Below are positions 16,509-24,836 of a DNA stretch of 64,000 bases, in pieces. A program made the translations under genes and the position numbers. Numbering within the stretch: the first letter of the stretch is position 1; every line of letters begins with the position of its first letter. This DNA is from JBBTSQ01 sp039795895. GTDB lineage: Bacteria; Patescibacteriota; Minisyncoccia; Phycocordibacterales; JBAYGS01. The notes below the pieces were generated by a model. It was not told where the DNA came from, did no database searches, and worked only from the letters and a program-made list of their open reading frames with translations. The stretch lies in NCBI GenBank assembly GCA_039795895.1, contig JBDKKW010000002.1, forward strand, positions 1 through 64,000. Reading direction: 5' to 3'.

Positions 16509-17786
16509 TTAAGCAGTATTTTCTGAATCCTCACCGGTCGACAGTGAAATATCCACTACCTGATGATGTGGCACTCTGCGCACCTCGCCAGTCTTGCGAT
16601 TTTTGAGCTCCACCACCCCTTCATTCATCGTCTTTTCAGAGACCACGATGCGAAGTGGAATACCGAGTAAATCTGAGTCATTGAATTTCTCTCCTGCACG
16701 AGCATCTCGGTCGTCGAGCAAAACACTGGCACCGTTGGCAGTGAGATCAGCATAAAAGCGATCAACAGTTTCTTTTACCGGCACCTTGCCGTTGTCGAGC
16801 GACACCAAATGAATATCAAACGGAGCCACTTCTTCAGGCCAAATAATACCGTTGTCATCTGAAAGTGTCTCCACAATAGTACCGAGCAATCGCCCTGGAC
16901 CAATACCGTACGAACCCATCACCACCGACTGCTTTGCACCAGCACTATCGAGATACGAGAGTTCGAGCGCATCAGAGAATCGTGTGCCGAGATTAAAGAT
17001 ATTTCCCACTTCCACCGCCTTTTCCACTTTGAGTTCGGTCGCGCCACACTCAGGACACTTTTTCATTTCAGCAAAGATTTCATCGTTGACCGCAACATGG
17101 CATTTTTCACACACATGAATCGTGTCTTCACCCGCAGAGGTAATCGTCTGAAATTCGTGTGAGTATTTACTAAAACTCCCACCAGAAGCGTAGGTCAAGT
17201 AGGTCTTCTCGCCCAATCCTACGCGTGCAAAGATATTTTTGTATGCGATTTTTACTTTTTCGTAAAACGTTTCGTGTTCAGCTACATCTTTTGAAAACGA
17301 ATACAAATCTTTCATCAAAAATTCTCGGCCACGCATAATACCACTCTTGGCGCGAGTCTCATTTCTAAACTTGGTCTGAATTTGGTATGGATAGACTGGC
17401 AAATCACGGAACGAGCGGATATGGTCACGCATCAGATTGGTCAACGGTTCTTCGTGCGTAAAACCAAGTCCAAGCTCGGTATTGTTTTTGAGCGAGGTCT
17501 TAAACCAATTGTCTACTTCCTTGTCACTCCACCGGCCAGATTTCTCCCACACCGCCTTGTCTTGAAGCGCAGTCAAAAAGACTTCCTGACCACCAATCTT
17601 ATTCATCTCCTCGCGAATAATCACCGTGATCTTGTTCATCACAAGCACTCCGAGCGGTAGCAGTGAATATACTCCTGCCATTTCTTTATGAATAAATCCA
17701 CCGCGAATCAAAAGCTGAGCATTCTTCGACACCTCATCCTTTGGTGCCTCCCGTCGAGTTTTGGTAAATAGATTTGATTGCTTCAT
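16509..17786 (-). CDS. proS: Prolyl-tRNA synthetase, short form
   Basis: Charges tRNA-Pro. The 425-residue class II enzyme has the family segments FTHEEPLTNL, FRNETRAKSGIMRGREFLMKDLYSF and GIGPGRLLGTIVE, and an anticodon-binding domain at the C-terminus. It lacks the roughly 180-residue editing insertion found in the 570-residue enzymes of E. coli type; instead a CEKC..CPEC cysteine set sits in that place. Loss of cis-editing would leave Ala-tRNA-Pro correction to another protein. It is the first gene before mreB. Confidence 0.93.
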   Translation of the reverse strand: MKQSNLFTKTRREAPKDEVSKNAQLLIRGGFIHKEMAGVYSLLPLGVLVMNKITVIIREEMNKIGGQEVFLTALQDKAVWEKSGRWSDKEVDNWFKTSLKNNTELGLGFTHEEPLTNLMRDHIRSFRDLPVYPYQIQTKFRNETRAKSGIMRGREFLMKDLYSFSKDVAEHETFYEKVKIAYKNIFARVGLGEKTYLTYASGGSFSKYSHEFQTITSAGEDTIHVCEKCHVAVNDEIFAEMKKCPECGATELKVEKAVEVGNIFNLGTRFSDALELSYLDSAGAKQSVVMGSYGIGPGRLLGTIVETLSDDNGIIWPEEVAPFDIHLVSLDNGKVPVKETVDRFYADLTANGASVLLDDRDARAGEKFNDSDLLGIPLRIVVSEKTMNEGVVELKNRKTGEVRRVPHHQVVDISLSTGEDSENTA

Positions 17787-17919
17787 GATAGATTTTGAAT
17801 TAAACGTATGCCAATACTACCTGAAATGCGCGCAAAATACGATACTTGATTTTTATTGTACAAGAAGGTATGGTTATATCGGACCGTAGGCACACGCCTA
17901 CTCAAACGAAAGTTGTTCT

Positions 17920-18606
17920 ATGGAAACTCTAACCTTGACCTCGACCCGCCTGGACAAACCCTCGCTCAAGCACAAACTCAGGAATCTAAGACACTGCTTT
18001 GGCAGTGCCACACTCTTTGGATGTTGCTTGTGGTTGCTCACGTGTTATATCTTCACTGGTAAACCACTCGAGTACAACTGGTTTTCCCTCATACTCATTG
18101 GGCTTTCGACCACATTCCTCTGTCTCAATATTTTCTTCCTCAAGTCACCCCCTCAAAACCATGCAATGGTGGCCGAGGACGGAAGAATCGTCATTGATAT
18201 CAAACGTGGGAATTATGTGCTCTGGCGGTGGGAATATGCTGACCTATTGCGCAAAGGCAAACTGATCGGATACACACCCACATTCCAGACGATTGAGACG
18301 AAGGTTGGCGGACTCCGATACACAATCGACATCTGGACGAATCAGTCACTCGAAGAGAGTCTCGCTCTTGAGAAGATACTCAGCTCGCTCAAAGAAGCAC
18401 GGGTGAGCACCGCACAGGAACTTGTGTTGTGTCACCTGTATGACATTCTTGATGAGCACAAGACGGTCATTACTAGCCTCACCAATCCCCTGCGGACCGA
18501 GCAACAAGAAGTATTTCGAGCGCTTCTGGCTAGACATCTCAAACCACTCCTTGTTGGTACAGGGATATTAGTGGCAACCCAACATGCAAAATTTGATTGG
18601 GCGTAG
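17920..18606 (+). CDS. Membrane-anchored orphan protein
   Basis: A 228-residue protein with two membrane helices near the N-terminus (about 30-46 and 54-72) followed by a cytoplasmic domain of about 150 residues. This layout resembles small bacterial PH-like membrane proteins, but I cannot confirm the family. GAAAG lies before the ATG. It is a single-gene unit with its own terminator at 18619. Confidence 0.7.
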   Translation: METLTLTSTRLDKPSLKHKLRNLRHCFGSATLFGCCLWLLTCYIFTGKPLEYNWFSLILIGLSTTFLCLNIFFLKSPPQNHAMVAEDGRIVIDIKRGNYVLWRWEYADLLRKGKLIGYTPTFQTIETKVGGLRYTIDIWTNQSLEESLALEKILSSLKEARVSTAQELVLCHLYDILDEHKTVITSLTNPLRTEQQEVFRALLARHLKPLLVGTGILVATQHAKFDWA

Positions 18607-18618
18607 CCTGATCTCACG

Positions 18619-18650
18619 CCACTTGAAGCGTTTGCTTCGAGTGGTTTTCT
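18619..18650 (+). terminator. Intrinsic terminator
   Basis: CCACTTGAAGC/GCTTCGAGTGG stem followed by TTTTCTTTTT. Confidence 0.85.
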
Positions 18651-18655
18651 TTTTA

Positions 18656-18694
18656 AAAGCCCTAGATTTTGCTCTCGCAAAATCTAGGGCTTTC
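18656..18694. terminator. Bidirectional terminator between convergent units
   Basis: A perfect 17-bp stem, AAAGCCCTAGATTTTGC, with a four-base loop. On the minus strand it lies 35 bases after the rseP stop. Confidence 0.85.
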
Positions 18695-18698
18695 TTGT

Positions 18699-18733
18699 CT
18701 AGTGTCTGTTGTCTGTGTTCTTTTATCTTTATT
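18699..18733. repeat. Five-unit heptamer repeat at the rseP stop codon
   Basis: TCTAGTG, TCTGTTG, TCTGTGT, TCTTTTA, TCTTTAT. The last unit overlaps the rseP stop codon region. Confidence 0.85.
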
Positions 18734-19829
18734 TAAAAAACTTCAAGACGTCCTGATACGTAATCACCGCCATAAACACCAGCAGTAAGACAAACCCTGC
18801 ACCATTGACCCAATTAACCGCCTGAATTGGAAGTCGGCGTCGAATAATCGCTTCAATACCGACAAACAAAATCCGTCCGCCATCGAGTGCGGGGAACGGC
18901 ACGAGATTAAGCAGTGCGAGATTGATAGAAATCATCGCCGTAAAGGTGAGTAAATGCGTAAAGCCTGCATGTGTGGCTTCTGCTACCAATTTTGCAATAC
19001 CAACTGGACCTGAGACCGTATTGAAGTCTGCTTTACCCACAAATAGCGTTTTAAAAAAGTCAGCGAGACCAATCGCGGTATGCTCGACGACCAATCCAGT
19101 GTAGATAAACCCCTCAATCGGCGCGCGATACCACGGCACAGTCAGCTTCCCCACTTCTTCCATCGAAATCCCGAGCGCAAAGCGATCCGGCACAATCCCT
19201 TGCACCGCTTTAGTAAGACCCATTTTCAAATCACCTCCGTGCTCATACCACACAGTTATTTCTTTCCCCTTCGACTGTGCGACAGCGTCTCGAATAGCAG
19301 ACATTCCCTTTTCAGCCAACGTCACCACCTTATTCTGTGTAATCGAGACCAGTGTGTCACCAGCCACCATCCCGGCTTCACTCGCAGGACTTTTTGGAGC
19401 CACTTCAGTGACGAGTATCTTTCGATCAGAAATCATACCTGGACCTGCATAGTCGGACACCACCATGGTCATCCCGATGCCGAGTGCGGTCGAAAAGAGT
19501 ACCCAAGCTAAAATAATATTACAGACAATTCCAGCGATCAAAACGCCGGCCTGAATCCCTCGATTTTTATTTGCAAAACTTCTTGCGCTATCAGGACCGG
19601 TGAGTGATTCCTCCTCAGGATTTTCACCAAATATTTTTACATAACCCCCAAGTGGCAATAGATTAAGAGCGTAAGTTGTCTCTCCGCGCTTCCAACTGAA
19701 TACTTTTGGTGGAAAACCAATTGCGAACTCGTCCACTCGAATACCAAAGAATTTGGCAACGGAGAAATGTCCGAACTCATGGACAAAGACCAGCAGTGAC
19801 AAAACCAATAGAAAAATAATGATGGACAT
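18729..19829 (-). CDS. rseP: Site-2 intramembrane metalloprotease RseP
   Basis: An M50 zinc protease that cleaves substrates inside the membrane. The 366 residues show HEFGH in the first membrane helix (about residues 17-21), a PDZ domain in the middle (EVAPKSPASEAGMVAGD), and the third zinc ligand in PALDGGRILFVG near the C-terminus. Four membrane segments fit the family. It is next to frr, as in many genomes. A heptamer repeat lies just upstream of the start. Confidence 0.93.
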   Translation of the reverse strand: MSIIIFLLVLSLLVFVHEFGHFSVAKFFGIRVDEFAIGFPPKVFSWKRGETTYALNLLPLGGYVKIFGENPEEESLTGPDSARSFANKNRGIQAGVLIAGIVCNIILAWVLFSTALGIGMTMVVSDYAGPGMISDRKILVTEVAPKSPASEAGMVAGDTLVSITQNKVVTLAEKGMSAIRDAVAQSKGKEITVWYEHGGDLKMGLTKAVQGIVPDRFALGISMEEVGKLTVPWYRAPIEGFIYTGLVVEHTAIGLADFFKTLFVGKADFNTVSGPVGIAKLVAEATHAGFTHLLTFTAMISINLALLNLVPFPALDGGRILFVGIEAIIRRRLPIQAVNWVNGAGFVLLLVFMAVITYQDVLKFFK

Positions 19830-19839
19830 TGGGGAAGAT

Positions 19840-19867
19840 ATTAGTAGTTAGATGTTAGACATTAGAC
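19840..19867. repeat. Four-unit heptamer repeat between rseP and frr
   Basis: ATTAGTA, GTTAGAT, GTTAGAC, ATTAGAC. Its complement gives almost the same four units as the array at 30241. Confidence 0.9.
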
Positions 19868-19899
19868 CCGAAGAAAAACTACAGAAATACACCGCAAAA

Positions 19900-20451
19900 C
19901 TAACTCATAATATCCTTCTCTTTTTTCTCGGCGATACCAAGAAGGCGTGCGTTGGTCTCATCAACCAACTTCTGCATATCATTTTTGAGACGGAACTTTT
20001 CATCCTCTCCCATCCCACCTTCCTTTTCCTTTGCTTGAATATCAGTCCAAGTCTTGTCGCGTTCTTTGCGGACGGTCACCTTACCATCTTCGAGTTTACC
20101 TTTGACCACTTTTACAAAATCGCCTTTGCGCTCAGTCGTGAGCTCAGGGAAAATGACGCGCAAGCCTTTGTCATCAGAAGATACAGACACACCAAGGTTT
20201 GAGGTGGTTAGTGCTTTTTCGATTGCCTTCACCTGAGACATATCCCACGGGGTGATACGAATAGTACGAGGGTCCTCAACAGACACTCCAGCGACTTGTG
20301 GAATCGAAAGCATTGAGCCGTATGACTCGACTGAGACTTGGTCGAGAAGTGTAGGAGAAGCGCGAGAAGTACGAATTTGCTGGCACTCCTTTTTGAGCCA
20401 CTCTTCTACATTTTTTAAACTATCTTTAAATGGGGTGAAATTATAGGGCAT
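19900..20451 (-). CDS. frr: Ribosome recycling factor
   Basis: Frr splits post-termination ribosomes together with EF-G. The 183-residue protein has the three-helix-bundle signatures LKKECQQIRTSRASP at the N-terminus and KERDKTWTDIQAKEKEGG-type helices in the C-terminal half. Length is typical. The ATG at 20451 was chosen because the family begins a few residues before FKDSL; the upstream extension looks non-coding. There is no Shine-Dalgarno sequence. Confidence 0.95.
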   Translation of the reverse strand: MPYNFTPFKDSLKNVEEWLKKECQQIRTSRASPTLLDQVSVESYGSMLSIPQVAGVSVEDPRTIRITPWDMSQVKAIEKALTTSNLGVSVSSDDKGLRVIFPELTTERKGDFVKVVKGKLEDGKVTVRKERDKTWTDIQAKEKEGGMGEDEKFRLKNDMQKLVDETNARLLGIAEKKEKDIMS

Positions 20452-20492
20452 ACATATGTAATTACCTAGTAAGCATAACAGAAAATATTCAT

Positions 20493-21941
20493 TTAACAAC
20501 CAACTCCCTCCGCACTCGAACCCTTTTTGTACACAACAATTGGAAGTTTTGAAAGTTCTGCTCGGGCTTTTTCGACAAACTGCCAACTTGCGAGTACTTC
20601 TTTGATACTCACAAAGCGTGTCTGGTCGCCGAGAATTGCATCAAAATAAATTCGTTCGTACGCATCACGAATCGGGTGCGTAGTGTCCTCACTATAATTA
20701 AACGCAAGTTTTTTGGGCAACACGTCGTGCGTAAATCCTGGGCGCTTTACCCAAAACACTGTCGAGATACCTTCGTTTGGCTGAATCCGAAACGTAAGCA
20801 CATTTTGACAATACGATTCTCCCGACTCATCAATCACGCAAAACTTTTGATCCTCAGTTTTAAAATACAATTTAATATCCACCACCGACTCAGCCACAGC
20901 CTTCCCTGCTTCAAGAATCAATGGAACATTTTTGAATCGGCCAGAGTCCATTTTGGCGATTACCCGCACAAATGTTTCGGTGGTCGAAAGTGAGGCGACG
21001 CCAGGAGTAGCGAGATACCCTTCGTATTGAGCTCGCACCATCTGTTTGCCGTGCGTATCAGCACGACGATTGCCGAGCGCGAGCGAAAGCGCCCCGAGCG
21101 CTTTCGCTCGCGCCTCCCGCACCGCCTTCGCCGTCGTCTTTTTTGGCTCATCCATGACAATATGTGCCAGCATTTGCAAGACATGGTTTTGCACCACATC
21201 AGACAGCGCCCCCACTCCATCATAAAACGCACCGCGAGTACTCACGTCGGTCTTCTCAAGTAGTCGACACTCAATCCGCTCGATATGAGTATGATTCCAC
21301 AAAGACTCAAACAAACTATTAGCGAAACGAAAGGCGACAATATTTTGCAAAGCTTCTTTCCCTAAATAGTGGTCAATTAAAAACAAATCAGCATCTTCTC
21401 GTACTGCCGTCGCTGTGCGGTACAAATCTTTTGCGGTACCCACATTTGCCCCAAACGGCTTCTCGATCATAAAGCGTACAGTTCCAGAAATCGGAGTACT
21501 CTTTGCCGAAAAGCCCGCAAGCTGATACTGCTTCAAAATGGTTGGGTAGAGCGCTGGTGGCACCGAAAGATTGATCAGGGTGACCGCAGATACATCGCCG
21601 ATCTGAGCAAAATTGATTCTGTCCGCAAGTGTCCTGTATGACGCTGTATCATCAAACTGCCCTTGGTAATACCACGCACTTTTTACAAACTGAGAAACTT
21701 TCTCAGCTGGTTCATTGGGAAACTTTTTAACGACAGCATTTCGCACCAATTCAGCAAACTGTGCTTCGGAGTATTCTTTCCGTGAAAAACCGATCAACGA
21801 AAAAGTCTTGGGTAATTCTCCTGCTCGATACAACCCATAAAGTGCTGGCACCAACTTCGCTTGTGCCAAATCTCCGGTAATTCCCATAATCACGACCGTA
21901 AGACGGGTTGGTTTTTGAGCTATGATTTTTGAAAGTGACAT
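20493..21941 (-). CDS. zwf: Glucose-6-phosphate 1-dehydrogenase
   Basis: Oxidises glucose-6-phosphate with NAD(P)+ at the entry to the oxidative pentose phosphate pathway. The 482-residue protein has the nucleotide-binding motif GITGDLAQAKLVPALY (about residues 19-34) and the active-site motif DHYLGKEALQN. Length matches the family. The start at MSLSKII fits the family; a heptamer repeat begins eight bases upstream. A 16-bp perfect inverted repeat lies inside the coding sequence (21077-21113). It stands between frr and an orphan gene, with no other pentose-pathway gene in the window. Confidence 0.95.
   Translation of the reverse strand: MSLSKIIAQKPTRLTVVIMGITGDLAQAKLVPALYGLYRAGELPKTFSLIGFSRKEYSEAQFAELVRNAVVKKFPNEPAEKVSQFVKSAWYYQGQFDDTASYRTLADRINFAQIGDVSAVTLINLSVPPALYPTILKQYQLAGFSAKSTPISGTVRFMIEKPFGANVGTAKDLYRTATAVREDADLFLIDHYLGKEALQNIVAFRFANSLFESLWNHTHIERIECRLLEKTDVSTRGAFYDGVGALSDVVQNHVLQMLAHIVMDEPKKTTAKAVREARAKALGALSLALGNRRADTHGKQMVRAQYEGYLATPGVASLSTTETFVRVIAKMDSGRFKNVPLILEAGKAVAESVVDIKLYFKTEDQKFCVIDESGESYCQNVLTFRIQPNEGISTVFWVKRPGFTHDVLPKKLAFNYSEDTTHPIRDAYERIYFDAILGDQTRFVSIKEVLASWQFVEKARAELSKLPIVVYKKGSSAEGVGC
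21077..21113. repeat. GC-rich inverted repeat inside zwf
   Basis: GCGCGAGCGAAAGCGC at 21077-21092 and its exact complement at 21098-21113, with a five-base loop, encode the helix ARAKALGALSLALG. A hairpin this strong inside a coding sequence is unusual. Confidence 0.85.
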
Positions 21942-21948
21942 ACCAGAA

Positions 21949-21976
21949 AGTATATAGTAAAAAGTGTTAAGTAAAA
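21949..21976. repeat. Four-unit heptamer repeat upstream of zwf
   Basis: AGTATAT, AGTAAAA, AGTGTTA, AGTAAAA on the plus strand. Confidence 0.9.
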
Positions 21977-21994
21977 AGCTTAAAGAATCCAAAG

Positions 21995-22026
21995 AAAAAA
22001 CCGCGAAGTCTCGAAAGACTTCGCGG
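21995..22026 (-). terminator. Intrinsic terminator of the 22049-22750 gene
   Basis: CCGCGAAGTCT/AGACTTCGCGG stem with loop CGAA and a T-run on the minus strand. Confidence 0.9.
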
Positions 22027-22048
22027 CGAGAATGATTCAACACTCGAA

Positions 22049-22750
22049 TCATTCGCCGACACCTGTCAGCCACCCGGCAGACACTGTGCCCTGCGACTTG
22101 ATCGACTTGATCAGGGCAGGACTGAGCAAGCCACGCGCAAGACCCTGATCAAACTCGGCATCTGTGATGCGAGCCGAGACGATACCCGAAGCAGTGATCA
22201 ATTTGACCTCCACCTCGCGAGCCTTCAGAGCGCGAATCTTGACCGCCACACACGAATCAGGCTGGTGGCGATTGAAACCGATTGCCAACAACACTCCGGA
22301 AGGAATGGCGGGTTTGACCGTGCCATTACTCGCCGTAGATACCACCTTGCACGCCTCATGTGACTTAAAAAGGCCGAGGATGGTCCCAGGGTCACCCATG
22401 ATGGTCGCAAACACAATGTGTTCGCAATCACCATTTGACGCCGAGATCAGTGACAATGCTTGAGGATGATGTCCATCCAGACGGACACCACCACGAGCCA
22501 ACGGCACCTGCTGAACCACAAACTGATCCGGAGAGACACTTCCCTCTTCCGGCTGAGTTTTGCGCTTGGGCTGAGCATTCACAACTTGTCTGAATGCCCG
22601 CGACAACCCGTCGAAACCGGCAGTCACCATCATGGTGCGAGCCGTGGGTTTGATTTTTCCCGAGACCACCAGCTCACCCTCACTCATCCCCACCATCAGC
22701 GGAGAAATGTCGTTGTGGGAGAACCGCCTTGGAGCAACTAGCGTTATCAT
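22049..22750 (-). CDS. Hypothetical protein (orphan gene)
   Basis: A 233-residue protein of unknown function. It starts at ATG 22750 (MITLVAPRRF); an in-frame TTG lies six codons earlier and no strong Shine-Dalgarno sequence supports either. It is rich in beta-forming and small residues, with no membrane segment. The terminator is 22 bases after the stop. The leader region 22751-23156 holds two hairpin elements and no gene. Confidence 0.65.
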   Translation of the reverse strand: MITLVAPRRFSHNDISPLMVGMSEGELVVSGKIKPTARTMMVTAGFDGLSRAFRQVVNAQPKRKTQPEEGSVSPDQFVVQQVPLARGGVRLDGHHPQALSLISASNGDCEHIVFATIMGDPGTILGLFKSHEACKVVSTASNGTVKPAIPSGVLLAIGFNRHQPDSCVAVKIRALKAREVEVKLITASGIVSARITDAEFDQGLARGLLSPALIKSIKSQGTVSAGWLTGVGE

Positions 22751-22852
22751 AACTGTGCACTCTACCAACTATCAACATCCGAAAAGAAGTCTCAGAGCAA
22801 ACACCTTCCTTGAGGCGTCTACTCACATCCTTCCGTGTCGATAGCCACTTGG

Positions 22853-22911
22853 AATACAAGTAGCAGGCAGGAAACCTCGAGGACCGAGTCGTACTGCACG
22901 CTACTTGTATT
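22853..22911. repeat. Hairpin element
   Basis: Perfect 12-bp arms AATACAAGTAGC (22853-22864) and GCTACTTGTATT (22900-22911) around 35 bases. It lies next to a second hairpin element. Confidence 0.7.
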
Positions 22912-22928
22912 GCCGATAACAAGTTCAG

Positions 22929-23003
22929 AACTTTCCCAATTGGATGCAACAAAATGACCCAGTAGGTGATTGTACTCAATCAAGTGCGCCGATTGGGAAA
23001 GTT
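22929..23003. repeat. Hairpin element related to the one upstream of ddl
   Basis: Perfect 12-bp arms, AACTTTCCCAAT and ATTGGGAAAGTT. The core contains GACCCAGTAGGTGATTG, TACT and CAATCAAGTGCG. The inverse of 28164-28310 has the same core except that the hairpin pair G-C becomes C-G (GATTC TACT GAATC), a compensatory change. Confidence 0.8.
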
Positions 23004-23156
23004 ATTTAAAAGAACGGTCCTGGTTACTCAGCTTACGCCGATGCCAAAATTTGTCAAACCGCCTATCTTGTGGGTTATACACAGCCCCCTATCAAAGCCT
23101 GCTACCGGAGAGTATACTTTGGGTAGTTATTAGTAATAGATAATTAAAATACATAT

Positions 23157-23552
23157 ATGCAAAAAACAGTGAGTATTGTGTTGGGAGTAGTGTTTGTAGT
23201 GGTGGCGATCTTGGGAATGATCGGTACACCGATCGTTGGTCATGCCGGAGCGTCATATTTTATGACCAACACTGCACATGACATTGTGCACCTCGTACTT
23301 GGTCTCGTGCTTCTTTTTGTGGCACTCAAGAAGACCAGTGCACTTGGAGTTACCTTGAAGACGGTTGGCATACTCTACCTTCTCGTGGCAGCGTTTGGCT
23401 TTGCTACAGTTGAGACCGTATCAAATACTGGCTCAATCCTCGGTTTGGTAGATGTAAATACCGCCGACAACTGGCTCCATGTGGTGCTTGGTGTGGTGAT
23501 TTTGGGACTTGGCCTTTGCCACTGCTCAAAGAGCGAGTCTGCGACGATGTAA
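23157..23552 (+). CDS. Four-helix membrane protein, DUF4383-like
   Basis: A 131-residue protein with four membrane helices and histidines within or beside them (NTAHDIVHLVLG and NWLHVVLGVV), the layout of the DUF4383 family of small integral membrane proteins with unknown role. The C-terminus HCSKSESATM is short and polar. It starts at ATG 23157 without a Shine-Dalgarno sequence. A strong terminator follows. Confidence 0.7.
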   Translation: MQKTVSIVLGVVFVVVAILGMIGTPIVGHAGASYFMTNTAHDIVHLVLGLVLLFVALKKTSALGVTLKTVGILYLLVAAFGFATVETVSNTGSILGLVDVNTADNWLHVVLGVVILGLGLCHCSKSESATM

Positions 23553-23597
23553 GTGAAAGAATAGAGTAGGAGAATAACAAAATAATAAAAGAGTAAA

Positions 23598-23626
23598 ACA
23601 GCGCGCCGTACTCGGCGCGCTGTTTT
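23598..23626 (+). terminator. Intrinsic terminator
   Basis: AACAGCGCGCCG/CGGCGCGCTGTT stem followed by TTTCTT, after the DUF4383-like gene. Confidence 0.9.
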
Positions 23627-23646
23627 CTTATCCCGTGTTTCAATAT

Positions 23647-23678
23647 AAAAACCGGCACCAAAAGATATTGGTGCCGGT
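23647..23678 (-). terminator. Intrinsic terminator of the 23683-24246 gene
   Basis: ACCGGCACCAA/TTGGTGCCGGT stem with a T-run on the minus strand, a few bases after the stop. Confidence 0.9.
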
Positions 23679-23682
23679 GAAT

Positions 23683-24246
23683 TTAAGGATTCCACGGGTC
23701 CCTTCTCGGATCCTCACACATCTCCCATTTACCAGAGACATCCTGTCGCTGGAAATGGAACTTGTGAGTAATCTCTCCGTAAGTCATCTTTTTCGGAAAC
23801 GGATCCTTCTCTTTGACCCACGGGATCGGATGCTTCGCCTGCAAAGCTTCGAGTCGCATTGGTTCACACACCACTTCGTCTGTCGTGGTACGACGCCCAC
23901 CCTCAAACACAGACATCACGACGCGATAGAGTGTATCGGAAGAGACTCCTGCGAGACCTAGAGCTTTGTCGTATTCGTCGGCAAATCCCCACGGCTGAGC
24001 AATTGGGCCCCGGTTATTGCGATTCATCCGAAACCGAATAGATTCTCCGAGAATCGGTATACGCCCAACAAGAGGCTTTCCAAAGACCACCACCCCGCTA
24101 CGACACTCGATATGGTGTCCATCTCGCCCACTAAAATAAATATCGTAGGGCAACGCAATGTCCGGCTCATAGTGAGCAAAGCAGTAGAAATAGCCACTGC
24201 CAGACGGTGGCATTTTTGGCACCGCAACAACTTTTGCAATTTCCAT
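23683..24246 (-). CDS. Hypothetical protein (orphan gene)
   Basis: A 187-residue protein of unknown function. The start at MEIAKVV is set by AAAGGGGG about ten bases upstream; the frame extends further 5' but would run through tRNA-Ala. It has proline- and aromatic-rich segments (GSGYFYCFAHYEPDIALPY) and a WEMCEDPRRDPWNP tail. It has its own promoter and terminator. Confidence 0.75.
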   Translation of the reverse strand: MEIAKVVAVPKMPPSGSGYFYCFAHYEPDIALPYDIYFSGRDGHHIECRSGVVVFGKPLVGRIPILGESIRFRMNRNNRGPIAQPWGFADEYDKALGLAGVSSDTLYRVVMSVFEGGRRTTTDEVVCEPMRLEALQAKHPIPWVKEKDPFPKKMTYGEITHKFHFQRQDVSGKWEMCEDPRRDPWNP

Positions 24247-24297
24247 AAGAACAATCCCCCTTTCTGTCACAGCGTGACCTGGTTGGTTTCTGGCACT

Positions 24298-24325
24298 ACT
24301 GTATAGGTTTTGGAGAGGAATGCAA
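24298..24325 (-). promoter_or_regulatory. Promoter for the 23683-24246 gene
   Basis: TTGCAT (24320-24325) and TACAGT (24298-24303) on the minus strand, 16 bases apart. Confidence 0.65.
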
Positions 24326-24343
24326 GGAAAAAATTCAATCGGG

Positions 24344-24416
24344 TGGACCATACCGGATTCGAACCGGTTGCCTCTTCCATGCCATGGAAGCGCTCTACCA
24401 AGTGAGCTAATGGCCC
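24344..24416 (-). tRNA. tRNA-Ala (anticodon GGC)
   Basis: Cloverleaf on the minus strand: acceptor GGGCCAT/ATGGTCC, D arm GCTCACTTGGTAGAGC, anticodon stem CTTCC/GGAAG with loop ATGGCAT (anticodon GGC), T arm CCGGTTCGAATCCGG, discriminator A at 24344. CCA is not encoded. It is divergent from the next tRNA-Ala. Confidence 0.93.
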
Positions 24417-24496
24417 GTGTGACATATTGTACTTGAAAACAGTGACCAAACAACTAGTTGCTTTTTAGTTTAAATCAGGTAAGATACTTTGGTATT

Positions 24497-24569
24497 GGGC
24501 CCTTAGCTCATCTGGTAGAGCACCTCATTTGCAATGAGGGGGTGGCAGGTTCGAGTCCTGTAGGGTCCA
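24497..24569 (+). tRNA. tRNA-Ala (anticodon UGC)
   Basis: Cloverleaf: acceptor GGGCCCT/AGGGTCC, D arm GCTCATCTGGTAGAGC, anticodon stem CCTCA/TGAGG with loop TTTGCAA (anticodon TGC), T arm with TTCGAGT, discriminator A at 24569. CCA is not encoded. A terminator follows at once. Confidence 0.95.
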
Positions 24570-24577
24570 CCGAACAG

Positions 24578-24605
24578 AAAAAATCTCCACTGCTGGAGAT
24601 TTTTT
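24578..24605 (+). terminator. Terminator of tRNA-Ala(UGC)
   Basis: AAAAAATCTCCA/TGGAGATTTTTT stem with loop CTGC. Confidence 0.9.
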
Positions 24606-24792
24606 CGTATGTGTGGAAAGCGCAGGTATATTCTTTCAGCAGAAAAAATACCGAGCTGGGGTCGCGAGCACTTACGTATTTTGTCGGCTTTTGCGACAAA
24701 ATACTTAGTGACTCGTGATACACGATAAATAGTAAAAGCGTACTCGCGGTTCCATATAAAAGTCGCGGGAGAGATTCCTGTAGTGTCTTGGA
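24606..24792 (+). repeat. tRNA-Ala-associated non-coding element
   Basis: Shares landmarks, in order, with the element after tRNA-Glu: GTGGAAAGCG about 45 bases after the tRNA; an AGTGAC segment; AAAGCGTACTCGCGGTTCC (24735-24753), identical over 19 bases; then an imperfect direct copy of the tRNA 3' end (24773-24787, 13 of 15 identical). It contains a hairpin GTATTTTGTCG/CGACAAAATAC. No gene lies here. Confidence 0.6.
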
Positions 24793-24836
24793 TTTAAATC
24801 AAAGGCACCTGACCCCCTTGTCGAGGAAGTTCCGGA

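Noticed and set aside
24458..24718. Open frame of 86 codons across tRNA-Ala(UGC)
   Set aside because: It reads through the tRNA and its terminator; peptides of this kind (GPLAHLVEHLICNEGVAGSS) are common artefacts of tRNA-Ala genes.
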